From the NCBI GenBank assembly GCA_028284885.1, contig JANQQW010000194.1, positions 1 to 64,000 of the forward strand: a stretch of DNA of 64,000 nt, in the 5' to 3' direction. The notes below the pieces were generated by a model, which did not search any database, was not told where the DNA came from, and saw only the letters and a list, made by a program, of their open reading frames with translations. Every line of letters begins with the position of its first letter. Position 1 is the first letter of the stretch. The position numbers and the translations under genes were made by a program. This DNA is from Planctomycetaceae bacterium. GTDB taxonomy: Bacteria > Planctomycetota > Planctomycetia > Planctomycetales > Planctomycetaceae. This document shows positions 35,124-43,688 of this stretch, in pieces.

Positions 35124-35840
35124 TCAACCGCGGTCGTTCCTCTTCCGCTGGGCCTCGTACTCGGCGATCACGCCGGCGGGGTCGTCCTCGAAGGCCTGCT
35201 TGCAGCCTTCGCAGCAGACGTAGTACTGCTGGCCCTCGTGGGAGACGAGTGTGGTGCCGTGGCCGCCGGTCACGACGCAGACCGGTCCGACCTCGCCGAC
35301 GCGGGCGAGCCGCGTGCCCTCGCGGGTGTAGCCCACCTCCCCGAGTCGAGACGCGAACGCCTGCCCGCTCCGGCCGCGCTCGAAGCGAACAAGCGTCCGT
35401 TTCTCGTTCAGCCGTGTGATCACAATGCGGTCGACCCGTCCGTCCTCGCCCGGCTTCGACTCGGCCGTGAAGACCTTCTTCGAGATCTTGCCCGTGAGTT
35501 CGACCGCCTCGGCCTCCGGACGCTTCGCAGCGACCTGGAACAGTCGTCCGTCGACGTCGTAGGTGATTCGCAGTGAGACGAGGTGCTTGCCCTCCTCGAC
35601 GGCGTAGAGGATGGCGGGTGTCTTGCCGCTGAAGTCCCAGCGGAAGTCGCCCGTCTCCCGCCACGCCCCGCGGTTCGAGCCCCGCCGAACCTGTCCGACG
35701 CCGCGCCACTCGCCGACGAGGTCGTTGAACCACGCGAGGGCCTGTTTCGGATCCTTCGGCACTGGCGGCTCGTCGCCGGGGAGTTGTAGGACGAGGCCGA
35801 GGAGCAGCAGGGCGAGGGCAGGGCGGGCGGCGATCGACAT
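35124..35840 (-). CDS. secreted protein with C-terminal YHS-like metal-binding segment
   Basis: A 238-aa exported protein. The signal peptide is about 1-22. Residues about 30-150 form a beta-rich domain resembling planctomycete lipocalin/heme-degrading-like secreted modules (DLVGEWRGVGQV, FRWDFSGKTPAILYAVEEGKHLVSL), not assigned to a known family. The last 60 residues have the YHS look: VCVVTGGHGTTLVSHEGQQYYVCCEGC followed by FEDDP. Such segments bind metal ions through Cys/His. It is upstream of putA on the same strand but separated by 183 bases. A copper or heavy-metal role is only inferred. Confidence 0.7.
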   Translation of the reverse strand: MSIAARPALALLLLGLVLQLPGDEPPVPKDPKQALAWFNDLVGEWRGVGQVRRGSNRGAWRETGDFRWDFSGKTPAILYAVEEGKHLVSLRITYDVDGRLFQVAAKRPEAEAVELTGKISKKVFTAESKPGEDGRVDRIVITRLNEKRTLVRFERGRSGQAFASRLGEVGYTREGTRLARVGEVGPVCVVTGGHGTTLVSHEGQQYYVCCEGCKQAFEDDPAGVIAEYEAQRKRNDRG

Positions 35841-35914
35841 GCGGTCCTCGCTGGGCGGGGAAGGGGCCGGACGACTCTACAACACCGCGGCGGTCGGTTG
35901 GTGTCGGTCGATTT

Positions 35915-36046
35915 CAACGCAGAGGGCGCAGAGACGCAGAGTTTCGCAGAGGAAGTGTTCGCTTGGTTCGGCAGACGAGAACTGGCGGGTGTCCCGTCCG
36001 GACGAACTCTGCGGCCCTCGGCGCCTCCCCGATCTCTGCGTTTTCG
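35915..36046. repeat. CGCAGAG-type palindromic repeat element
   Basis: The left arm 35915-35952 holds four CGCAGAG units (AACGCAGAG, CGCAGAG, ACGCAGAG, TCGCAGAG). The right arm 36007-36046 holds the inverse CTCTGCG units, ending CTCTGCGTTTTCG. The arms are about 55 bases apart. This style of repeat is widespread in unrelated bacteria and behaves like a MITE; no transposase is encoded. It lies between argJ and the YHS-like gene. Confidence 0.7.
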
Positions 36047-36069
36047 AAGGAACGCCCCACGCAGATCAC

Positions 36070-37287
36070 TCAGGTCGTGTACTCGGAGTTCAAACGAACG
36101 TACTCGGCCGTCAGGTCACAGGTCCAGAAGCGACAGGCGGCGGTTCCGTGGGCGAGGGTCACGGTCAGTTCGACGGTCCCGGTCGCCATCGCGGCGGAGA
36201 CGGCCGCCTCGTCGAACTCGGTCGGCACGCCTCGTTCGTAGACCGTCGTTCCGTTGACGGCGAGCGTGACGTCCTCCTCGGCGACGGCGATGCCGGCCCG
36301 GCCGAGGCAGGCGAGGACGCGGCCCCAGTTCGGGTCGTTTCCCGTGATGCCGGTCTTCACCAGCGGGCTCTCGCCGATCGTCTTGGCGAACCGGTGGGCC
36401 TCGGCGAACGACCGGCCGCCGATCACGTCGATCGTCACGAAGTGCTTGGCCCCCTCCGCGTCGCGGACGATCATCCGGGCGAGTTCCTCGCAGACCTCGC
36501 GGATGGCCGTGCCGACCGCGACCAGACCGTCCTCGTCCAGCGGCCCGGTCTCGGCGGCCCCGTTCGCCAGCAGCAGCACGGTGTCGCTGGTGCTGGTGTC
36601 CCCCTCGACACTGATGCAGTTGAAGCTGTGGTCGACGGCGTTGTGGAGCAGGGCGTCGGCCCGTTCGGGCGTCAGTTCGGCGTCGGTCGTCACGACGGCG
36701 AGCATGGTCCCCATGTTGGGGGCGATCATCGCGGCCCCCTTCGCGATGCCGGTCACCCGGACCAACCGACCGGCCACGTCGACGGTCCGCGTGGCGAGCT
36801 TGGGGAACGTGTCGGTGGTCATCATGCCCCGGGCGGCCGCCTCCACGGCGGCCGGCGTCGAGGCGAGTCCGGCGGCGACCTTCGGAACACCGGCGGCGAG
36901 TGCCTCGCGGGGGAGGTGGTGACCGATGATGCCGGTCGAGCAGACGAGCACGTCCTCGGCCGGGCAGTCGAGTTCGCCGGCGACGAGGTCGGTCGTCCAG
37001 CGGGCGTCGTCGAGGCCGCGGGCTCCCGTGCAGGCGTTCGCGTTGCCGGAGTTGACCACGACCGCGCGAGCCGTCGCCCGCGGCACTCGCTCCCGCGAGA
37101 CCTGCACCGGGGCCCCCTGCACGAGGTTCCGCGTGAACGTGCCCGCCGCGGCGGCCAGCCGGTCCGAGACGAACAGCGACAGGTCCGGCTTCGACGCGTC
37201 CGACTTGATGCCGCAGTGCAGACCGGCGACGCGGAATCCGTTGGGAAGTTCGACAGCCGTGATCGGCTCGTTCACGTTGTTGCTCAC
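36070..37287 (-). CDS. argJ: glutamate N-acetyltransferase / amino-acid acetyltransferase
   Basis: A 405-aa ArgJ that recycles acetyl groups from N-acetylornithine to glutamate in arginine synthesis and may also use acetyl-CoA. It is made as a precursor that cleaves itself before the nucleophile Thr: the site is in [15 protein letters not shown], with T194 as the predicted N-terminal nucleophile. Most homologues have Ala before Thr; here it is Gly193. The [10 protein letters not shown] segment (about 79-88) and DPNWGR in the C-terminal chain are typical. It is divergent from the PHP-family gene, with 126 bases between them. No other arg gene is in the window. Confidence 0.95.
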   Translation of the reverse strand: MSNNVNEPITAVELPNGFRVAGLHCGIKSDASKPDLSLFVSDRLAAAAGTFTRNLVQGAPVQVSRERVPRATARAVVVNSGNANACTGARGLDDARWTTDLVAGELDCPAEDVLVCSTGIIGHHLPREALAAGVPKVAAGLASTPAAVEAAARGMMTTDTFPKLATRTVDVAGRLVRVTGIAKGAAMIAPNMGTMLAVVTTDAELTPERADALLHNAVDHSFNCISVEGDTSTSDTVLLLANGAAETGPLDEDGLVAVGTAIREVCEELARMIVRDAEGAKHFVTIDVIGGRSFAEAHRFAKTIGESPLVKTGITGNDPNWGRVLACLGRAGIAVAEEDVTLAVNGTTVYERGVPTEFDEAAVSAAMATGTVELTVTLAHGTAACRFWTCDLTAEYVRLNSEYTT

Positions 37288-37413
37288 TTCGGTTGTCGTC
37301 GATTGCCGGACGGGCGGGGTGGTCGTAGAGTCGGGCAGTCTGGGAGCGCCCGGGTCACGGGATGAAATCGCGGCCGGGGCCGACTGTCAACGCCGTCACC
37401 GGGAGAGGATCTC

Positions 37414-40011
37414 GTGTTTCGACGAACCACACTGCCGATTGCCGCTCTCGCGGTCCTGTCGATCTGGGCGGGCACGGCACGAGCGGAGGGTCCGGTCACC
37501 GTGGCCGTCCTCACGCCGGAGAACTACGACGAGCTTGCTCCGCGGGGCAAGGAGGTCGACGCGATCTACGGGGACGTCGTGATCCGCAACGACCACGTGA
37601 TCGCCGTCGTCGCCCAGCCGAAGGGGACCCGGCACGCCAACATGACCGTCCGTGACGTCGGCGGGCAGTTGATCGACCTGACGACCCCCGACTCCCAGAG
37701 CGACCAGCTGAGTGCCTACTTCGTTGGTCGGCGGCGTTACCCGTTCCGCAAGTGGCACCTCCTCGATGCGGACAACGGCCGCGTCGAGGTCGGCGAGAAG
37801 ACGCGAGTCTCCGGCCGCACGGCGAAGCTCGTCGTCGAGGCCGAGGCCGTCGAAGGGCGGCCGTCCGTCGGCGTGCTCTACCGCCTGCGGAGCGACGACA
37901 AGGCCCTCACGATCTCCGTCGACTTCGAGAACGAGGGGGAGAAGGCCGTCACCGTCCTGTTGGAAGACGACACGAGGATCGACTCCCGGAACGAGCGGAT
38001 CCGGTTCGAGCGGAACGGCCTCCACGACCTCTTCTGGGCGCACGACCGGCACTGGGGGCAGGCCTACGTGTTCGAGCACAACCGCGGGACGATCAAGTCG
38101 ACCACCACCCGCGGCGTCGTGTTGGAGTTCAGCGGCAAGGACCTCACCGGATCGCCGTTCGGGCCGAAGGTCGTCCTGCCGAAGGGGGCGTTCGACGGCT
38201 ACGCGCTTTACGTCTACCCTGGTCGTGACCTCCTCGAGGCGAAGGCCCGGGCGTACGAGTACGACGACGAGTTCGATCTGCAACCCGTGACGATTCGAGT
38301 GCTCGACGGAGCAGGGCGAGCACTGCCCGAGGCCCTCGTGACCGTCGAACACGAGGGCAAGCCCTACGGTGCGGCGACGACCGACGCACGTGGTCGCATC
38401 GACACGAAACTCCCGCAGGGCGACTGCGAGTTGTCCGTCACGACGCTCGGCGTCCGCGTCGGCACGTACGAGGTGAGCGTCGGCGAGGGCGAGAACGACC
38501 TGACGGTCGAGACGGCGTTCACGCCGGGCGTGGTGGCCGGGAAGGTCGTCGACGGCGACGGACGCCCGGTCCCGGCGAAGATCGAGTTCCAGGCGAAAGG
38601 GGACGCGGCGGACCCGGACTTCGGGCCACACTCGGCCACGCGGTACGTCGGGAACCTCGTCTACACGGTCGACGGGACGTTCGAGCGAACGGTGCCGCCG
38701 GGCGACTACCGGGTGGTCGTCAGCCACGGGCCGGAGTACGACGCCCACTTCGGGGAGATCAGCGTGGAGCCGGGCGGGACCGTCGACGTGCGGGCGACGC
38801 TCGAGCGAGTCGTCGACACCGCCGGCTGGGTGAGTGCGGACTACCACTCGCACAGTTCGCCCTCCGGCGACAACACCAGCGACCAGCGCGGGCGGATCTA
38901 CAACCTCGTCTGCGAGCACGTCGAGTTCGCCCCGTGCACCGAGCACAACCGCATCAGCACGTACGACGGCCACATCGCGGCACTCGGTGTCGTCGACCGC
39001 ATCCGCACGGTCTCCGGCATGGAACTGACGGGCCGGCCGCTGCCGCTCAACCACCAGAACGTCTTCCCGCTGGTCCACAGACCACGGACGCAGGACGGCG
39101 GGGCGCCGGTCACGGACGTCGACGTCGAACGACAGGTCGAGCGACTCGTCTTGTGGGACGACCGCAGCGAGAAACTGATCCAGCAGAACCACCCGGACGT
39201 CGGCTGGCTGTTCTACGACCGGAACGGCGACGGCGAGCCGGACGAGGGGCACGCTCGCATCCGGCCGCACGTGGACGTGATGGAGATTCACCCGATCGAC
39301 GCGGTCATCGGGCTCGACCCGGTCGACCGTCGCGACGGCAAGCCGTTCGGCAACAACCGCATGGTCAACTGGCTGCAGATGCTGAACCAAGGCTCCCGGA
39401 TTCGCGGCGTGGTGAACACCGACGCCCACTACAACTTCCACGGCAGCGGCGGGCTGCGGAACTGGATTCGCTCCTCGACCGACGACCCGGCGAAGATCGA
39501 CCTCGTGGAGATGCGGGAGAACTCCGAGGCGGGGCGGATCGTCATGTCGAACGGGCCGTTCCTCGAGTTGACGGCGAAGCCCGTCGGCTCTGAGAAGCTC
39601 GCCGAGATCGGCGACCGAATCAACGCCCCGACGGGGGAGGTCGAGGTCCGCGTTCGGGTGCAGTGCCCGAACTGGCTCGACGTCGACCACGTCTACCTGC
39701 TGGTCAACGGCCGGATCTCCGAGCAGTTCGACTTCCGGCCGGGGGACTCCACCGACGTGTTCGGCAACGGGGGGGAGGCGCTCCGGTTCGACGAGACCCG
39801 CACGGTGAAGCTGCCGGAGGACGCCCACTTGATCGCCGTGGCGGTCGGCGAGAAGCAGACCGTCGGCAAGGTGATGGGCCCGGCGTGGGGCAAGCAGCGG
39901 CCGGCGGCCGTCACGAACCCGATCTTCGTCGACGTGGACGGCGACGGCTTCCGGCCGAACGGGGACACGCTCGGCAGTCCGCTGCCGGTCAAGTTCGGGA
40001 CGAGGGGGTAG
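37414..40011 (+). CDS. secreted PHP/CehA-family metallohydrolase
   Basis: An 865-aa exported protein starting with GTG. The signal peptide ends near residue 24 (GTARA). Residues about 290-460 hold two beta-sandwich modules of the carboxypeptidase-regulatory or CNA-B type (VTIRVLDGAGRALPEALVTVEHEG and VAGKVVDGDGRPVPAKIEF). The catalytic part (about 470-720) shows PHP-like metal ligands: YHSHSSPSGDN near 478, CTEHN near 510 and NTDAHYNFHGSG near 670. Such CehA/McbA-family enzymes hydrolyse phosphoesters or amides with bound metals. The C-terminal region (about 740-850) is a further beta domain. Confidence 0.82.
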   Translation: MFRRTTLPIAALAVLSIWAGTARAEGPVTVAVLTPENYDELAPRGKEVDAIYGDVVIRNDHVIAVVAQPKGTRHANMTVRDVGGQLIDLTTPDSQSDQLSAYFVGRRRYPFRKWHLLDADNGRVEVGEKTRVSGRTAKLVVEAEAVEGRPSVGVLYRLRSDDKALTISVDFENEGEKAVTVLLEDDTRIDSRNERIRFERNGLHDLFWAHDRHWGQAYVFEHNRGTIKSTTTRGVVLEFSGKDLTGSPFGPKVVLPKGAFDGYALYVYPGRDLLEAKARAYEYDDEFDLQPVTIRVLDGAGRALPEALVTVEHEGKPYGAATTDARGRIDTKLPQGDCELSVTTLGVRVGTYEVSVGEGENDLTVETAFTPGVVAGKVVDGDGRPVPAKIEFQAKGDAADPDFGPHSATRYVGNLVYTVDGTFERTVPPGDYRVVVSHGPEYDAHFGEISVEPGGTVDVRATLERVVDTAGWVSADYHSHSSPSGDNTSDQRGRIYNLVCEHVEFAPCTEHNRISTYDGHIAALGVVDRIRTVSGMELTGRPLPLNHQNVFPLVHRPRTQDGGAPVTDVDVERQVERLVLWDDRSEKLIQQNHPDVGWLFYDRNGDGEPDEGHARIRPHVDVMEIHPIDAVIGLDPVDRRDGKPFGNNRMVNWLQMLNQGSRIRGVVNTDAHYNFHGSGGLRNWIRSSTDDPAKIDLVEMRENSEAGRIVMSNGPFLELTAKPVGSEKLAEIGDRINAPTGEVEVRVRVQCPNWLDVDHVYLLVNGRISEQFDFRPGDSTDVFGNGGEALRFDETRTVKLPEDAHLIAVAVGEKQTVGKVMGPAWGKQRPAAVTNPIFVDVDGDGFRPNGDTLGSPLPVKFGTRG

Positions 40012-40016
40012 GCCGC

Positions 40017-40712
40017 GTGCCGACTCGCGACGAACGTTCGCTCGGGGAGTTGATGCGGATCGTCCGCGCACGGACGACGCGGGCGTCCGACCTGATCGCC
40101 GAGACCGACGACCCGGAGATCGTCGAACGCGAGTTCCGCTACGTGCGACCGTTCTGGGAGTTCTACGTCCACCGCACCAAGGTGAACGCCGGGCGGTTCT
40201 GGAACCGCGTGGGGCAGGAGGCGTTTCCGGACGCACCGCTGCCGTGGGTTCACAAGAACCCGCTCGCATGGCTGCCGCGTCGCTCGTCGCTCGCGGCCGT
40301 CACCGCGGATCCCGCTCCGCGGGTCCGCCGCCTGCTGGTTCGGATGCTGAACGGCCTCGACGGCGCCGTCTTCAACTTCGTCGGGCTGACGGGGCGGATG
40401 CGGCACACGCTGGGCCTCGGCGACGACGAGTCGTTCCACCTCGTGACCACCGAGCCGGGCGGCGACGGCTTCCAGTTGCAGTACCGGCTGCTGTCGCGGA
40501 GCTCGCCAGGCGGGCGGAGCTACCGGATCATCACCTGCCAGTTCGAACTGCCGACCGGCGAACGGCTGAAGATCGAGCGGGACTACTCCGAGCCGGGCGA
40601 CGTCGGGGTCTCGGTTCGCCTGTCGGCCGGAGCGACCGGTTCCGGCATCGGCTTCGACGGACGGGCGGCCGAGCTCAAGGCGGGGCGCGGCGGCGAAGTC
40701 CGAGCGGGCTGA
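40017..40712 (+). CDS. hypothetical protein
   Basis: A 231-aa protein, probably starting with GTG at 40017 after a GAGGGGG site, five bases after the PHP gene stop, so cotranscribed. ATG at 40053 is an alternative. It is rich in Arg and aromatic residues (VRPFWEFYVHRTKVNAGRFWNRVG) and ends in a Gly/Arg-rich tail. I recognise no family. The last base of its stop codon coincides with the first base of a MITE-like element, so the original 3' end may have been altered by insertion. Confidence 0.6.
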   Translation: MPTRDERSLGELMRIVRARTTRASDLIAETDDPEIVEREFRYVRPFWEFYVHRTKVNAGRFWNRVGQEAFPDAPLPWVHKNPLAWLPRRSSLAAVTADPAPRVRRLLVRMLNGLDGAVFNFVGLTGRMRHTLGLGDDESFHLVTTEPGGDGFQLQYRLLSRSSPGGRSYRIITCQFELPTGERLKIERDYSEPGDVGVSVRLSAGATGSGIGFDGRAAELKAGRGGEVRAG

Positions 40713-40842
40713 GAGTCTGTCCGAGAAGTCCGTACGACGGGCACTCCTGCCGGTCGCCGAGGCGTTTCGGCCCCGAATCGGACTGCACGGACGGGCAAGA
40801 GTGCCCGTCCTACGACTTCCCGATTGTTTCCGGACAGACTCT
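40712..40842. repeat. MITE-like element with 12-bp terminal inverted repeats
   Basis: Perfect termini AGAGTCTGTCCG (40712-40723) and CGGACAGACTCT (40831-40842). Subterminal arms 40732-40751 and 40793-40813 pair again with few mismatches, and a hairpin GGACGGGCA-AGAG-TGCCCGTCC lies at 40789-40810. No ORF of note lies inside. No clear target duplication was seen. Confidence 0.8.
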
Positions 40843-40849
40843 GAGTCGG

Positions 40850-41221
40850 TCAGCCGGCGAGGAGCAGTTCGACCTTGCTGACGAGCGAGTCGACGTCGAA
40901 CGGCTTCGACACGAAGTCGCGGGCCCCGCGGGCCTGGGCGAACTCGCGGTGTCGGTGGTCGTCGCTGCCAGACATCATGATCACGGGCAGCGAGTTACCG
41001 GCCCGGAACAGCAGGTTCAGCAGCGAGAAGCCGCTGCGGCGGGGCATGACGACGTCGAGCAGGATCAGGTCGGGGCGGTCCCGTTCGGCTCGGGCGAGAC
41101 CCTCGACCCCGTCGCGGGCCACGATGACGGCGTACCCCCGCGACTCCAGCGCCGCCCCGACCGTCTCGACGAGATCGGGGTCGTCGTCCACCAACAGAAC
41201 GCGTTTGGGGTTCTCGACCAT
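40850..41221 (-). CDS. single-domain response regulator
   Basis: A 123-aa receiver domain starting MVENPKRVLLVDDDPDLVE. The acidic pocket (DDD near 10-12), the phosphoacceptor Asp in LILLDVVMPRRSG (about residue 55) and the conserved Lys in FVSKPFDVD (about residue 104) are all present. It has no output domain, so it is a CheY/Spo0F-type relay. No kinase gene is adjacent. The ATG at 41221 is preferred; a TTG at 41263 would add 14 residues. Confidence 0.88.
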   Translation of the reverse strand: MVENPKRVLLVDDDPDLVETVGAALESRGYAVIVARDGVEGLARAERDRPDLILLDVVMPRRSGFSLLNLLFRAGNSLPVIMMSGSDDHRHREFAQARGARDFVSKPFDVDSLVSKVELLLAG

Positions 41222-41390
41222 CGGTCGCAGATCCTCGGAGGCATGCGAGCCGCTAGTAGCCAATTAATACGTCGGTCGGCAGAATCGGAAGCCGGCATTT
41301 CGATTTCCCGGACTGTTTCTCCGATTTTCCGCGAACGCCCCCAGTGGGCCAGCTCTCCCTTCGACCACTCCCGTCGACGAGTCCTCCTCC

Positions 41391-42476
41391 ATGACGAGTT
41401 TGTCCGGATTCGAGCACCTCGGCGCCGTCCGGACGGACGACGACGGGCCGCCGTCGGGTCGCCTCCGTACGACGTCGGCGGCGCAGTACGGGACCCTGCT
41501 GTTGTGCCTCGCCAGCCTGCTGCTGGCCTGCCGCGTCTTCGTGCCGCCGTATCCGGAGGACGAGATCCTGCGGGCGAAACTCGAACACCTCGACCGGCAC
41601 GCGGGGGAGTACGACGGAGTCTTCCTCGGTTCGAGCCGCATTCATCGGGGCTTCGTACCGGAATTTTTTCGGAAGAAGACCGGTCTGAGGGTTTTCAACC
41701 TCGGTCTGCTCTACGGCCGGCCGCACGAGCTCGACGTGATCTTGGAGGACCTGCTCGCGAAGCACCGGTTCCGCGTCGTGTTCGTCGAGGTGATGGACTG
41801 GGCTCCGTCGGTCAACGCCGATCTCGCCGACCAGGAACGGACGATCCGCTGGCACACGCCGCGGCAGACCGTGTCGGCCGTCCGGACGACTTGGCGGGCC
41901 GAGGGATCGACGGTCGAGAAGCTGGGGCGGACCGGCGAGCATGCCGGACATCTGCTGAAGCGGTCGGTCAACTTCGGCGGCGGCGTGCCGTGGCTGAGGT
42001 CGTGGTTCGACGACGGCCGACGTCACGCCGCGTGGTCGCGGACGATCGCCCGCGGCGACGGGTTCGTCGCGTACGAGTGGGAGACCGACCCGCTCTACGC
42101 CCGTGAGCGCGAGGCGTTCCCGACGAAGTACGTCGACGAGTACCGGCGGCAGGTGGCGACCGTCGAAGACGACAACGCGTCGCCCGGCTCGCTCGCCCAC
42201 TTCAACGTGGACGCCCAGTCCGAGCAGCAGGAGCGGATCGAGGCGAGCGGAGCCGAGGCCGTCTTCGTCGTCCCCGGTCTCCGTCGCGGCACGCCGGGTT
42301 GGCATCGGCTCGACGACGACGGCATCGTGCGGACGCTGCTGACGTTCAACCACCCCGGTCGATACCCCGAGCTCTACGCGGTCGAGAACCGCTTCGACCG
42401 CCGGCACTTGAACACGCGCGGTGCGCTGGTTTTTACGCGCGAGCTGGCTGTGCGTCTGGGGATGAACCCGAGGTGA
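41391..42476 (+). CDS. membrane-anchored SGNH-like / DltD-like protein
   Basis: A 361-aa protein with one N-terminal membrane helix (about 33-52) and an extracytoplasmic part. The segment VFLGSSRIHRGFVPEFF places a candidate Ser in a GSS motif as in SGNH hydrolases and DltD/AlgX-type proteins, and LNTRGALVFTRELA near the end fits the His-containing third block. Such proteins work with MBOAT acyltransferases to acylate surface polymers, and an MBOAT gene lies 1.2 kb downstream on the same strand. A DUF1559 gene separates them. Confidence 0.72.
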   Translation: MTSLSGFEHLGAVRTDDDGPPSGRLRTTSAAQYGTLLLCLASLLLACRVFVPPYPEDEILRAKLEHLDRHAGEYDGVFLGSSRIHRGFVPEFFRKKTGLRVFNLGLLYGRPHELDVILEDLLAKHRFRVVFVEVMDWAPSVNADLADQERTIRWHTPRQTVSAVRTTWRAEGSTVEKLGRTGEHAGHLLKRSVNFGGGVPWLRSWFDDGRRHAAWSRTIARGDGFVAYEWETDPLYAREREAFPTKYVDEYRRQVATVEDDNASPGSLAHFNVDAQSEQQERIEASGAEAVFVVPGLRRGTPGWHRLDDDGIVRTLLTFNHPGRYPELYAVENRFDRRHLNTRGALVFTRELAVRLGMNPR

Positions 42477-42640
42477 CTGCGCGGCGTCGAACGTCGGTTC
42501 CGGAAGACGTCTGAAACGTTCTGGCACCGACGTGCATCCAACGGCGTACTGCTCCACGTGCAGACACCGCGGGCGGCCGCCAGCCTCGAACGAGGACTCG
42601 GGTTGCCCGACCTTCCTTCCCCTTGTCCCAAGGAGACGTC

Positions 42641-43594
42641 ATGCCTCGAGTCTCTCCCCGTCCGCGCGGATTCACGTTGATCGAACTGTTGGTCGTGATC
42701 GCGATCATCGCGATCCTGATCGCCCTGCTCCTGCCCGCGGTGCAGCAGGCCCGGGAGGCCGCGCGTCGGTCGCAGTGCAAGAGCAACCTGAAGCAGATCG
42801 GCGTCGCGCTCGCGAACTACCACTCCACGCATCAGGTCTTTCCGCCGGGCCACGTCCACCCCGGCGGTGCGGAGTCGACGCCGGCCTGGGGGTGGGCCGC
42901 CTTCATCCTCCCGCAACTCGAGCAGTCGAACCTCTACGAACAAGCGCGGATCAGCGAGAATCGCCGACTCCGCCAGGAGCTCAACGGCGCCGCGGACGTC
43001 TCGCTGACGGTCTACCGCTGCCCGTCCGACACCGCCCCCGACCTGAACGACGACTCCCACTTCAACGACGGCGACACCGACACGGACATCGACGGCGACG
43101 GATCTGCCGGCGGAGCGGGCGACACGAAGGACAACCCGATCGCCTCGGCGAACTACGTCGCCGTCAACCACCACGGGCGCTTTCAGAACACCGGGTGGTC
43201 CGGTGCGTTCGGCCGCGACAGCGACACTCGGATCCGTGACATCACCGACGGGACGTCGAACACGATCGCCGTCGGCGAGCGTGCCTATCGGTCGGGGAAC
43301 CTCGCCATGAACGCGGCGGTCTGGGCGGGCTGTGCCGAGAGCCTGACCGACGACTGCGGGGACGACAACTACGGCACCGGCCGCGACAGCATCAACTCGT
43401 CGAACAGCAGCCAGAACGAGCGCCGCGAGTCGTTGAGCAGCCAGCACACCGGTGGCGTGCAGGTGCTCGCCTTCGACGGTTCGGTGCACTTCCTGTCGGA
43501 GAACATCGAGTTCGACGACAACGTCGACGGTCCGGATACGCTCTACGAGTTCCTGCTCGCCATCGGGGACGGGAACGTGGGCCAGATCCCGTAG
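42641..43594 (+). CDS. DUF1559 protein with pilin-type N-terminus
   Basis: A 317-aa member of the planctomycete DUF1559 family, paralogues of which are very numerous in these genomes. It starts with a prepilin leader ([18 protein letters not shown]), where cleavage after Gly and N-methylation of Phe would be done by a prepilin peptidase, followed by the long hydrophobic helix and the [14 protein letters not shown] segment. The C-terminal domain carries the family H-x-G-G region ([18 protein letters not shown]). An AAGGAGA site precedes the ATG. The function is unknown; a surface or pseudopilus role is presumed. Its position between SGNH-like and MBOAT genes may be accidental. Confidence 0.93.
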   Translation: MPRVSPRPRGFTLIELLVVIAIIAILIALLLPAVQQAREAARRSQCKSNLKQIGVALANYHSTHQVFPPGHVHPGGAESTPAWGWAAFILPQLEQSNLYEQARISENRRLRQELNGAADVSLTVYRCPSDTAPDLNDDSHFNDGDTDTDIDGDGSAGGAGDTKDNPIASANYVAVNHHGRFQNTGWSGAFGRDSDTRIRDITDGTSNTIAVGERAYRSGNLAMNAAVWAGCAESLTDDCGDDNYGTGRDSINSSNSSQNERRESLSSQHTGGVQVLAFDGSVHFLSENIEFDDNVDGPDTLYEFLLAIGDGNVGQIP

Positions 43595-43688
43595 CCTCCG
43601 TCGGCGGTCCTTCGCGGGTTCCGTGGTATGATCCTCGCCCTCGGCGGTCGCTCGCCGGGGGCGTCTCCACGTCCGCCCTGGCCGACCC

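Noticed and set aside
35915-36046. CRISPR array in the CGCAGAG cluster
   Set aside because: The units are 7-9 bases with almost no spacers and are arranged as inverted arms, unlike repeat-spacer arrays.
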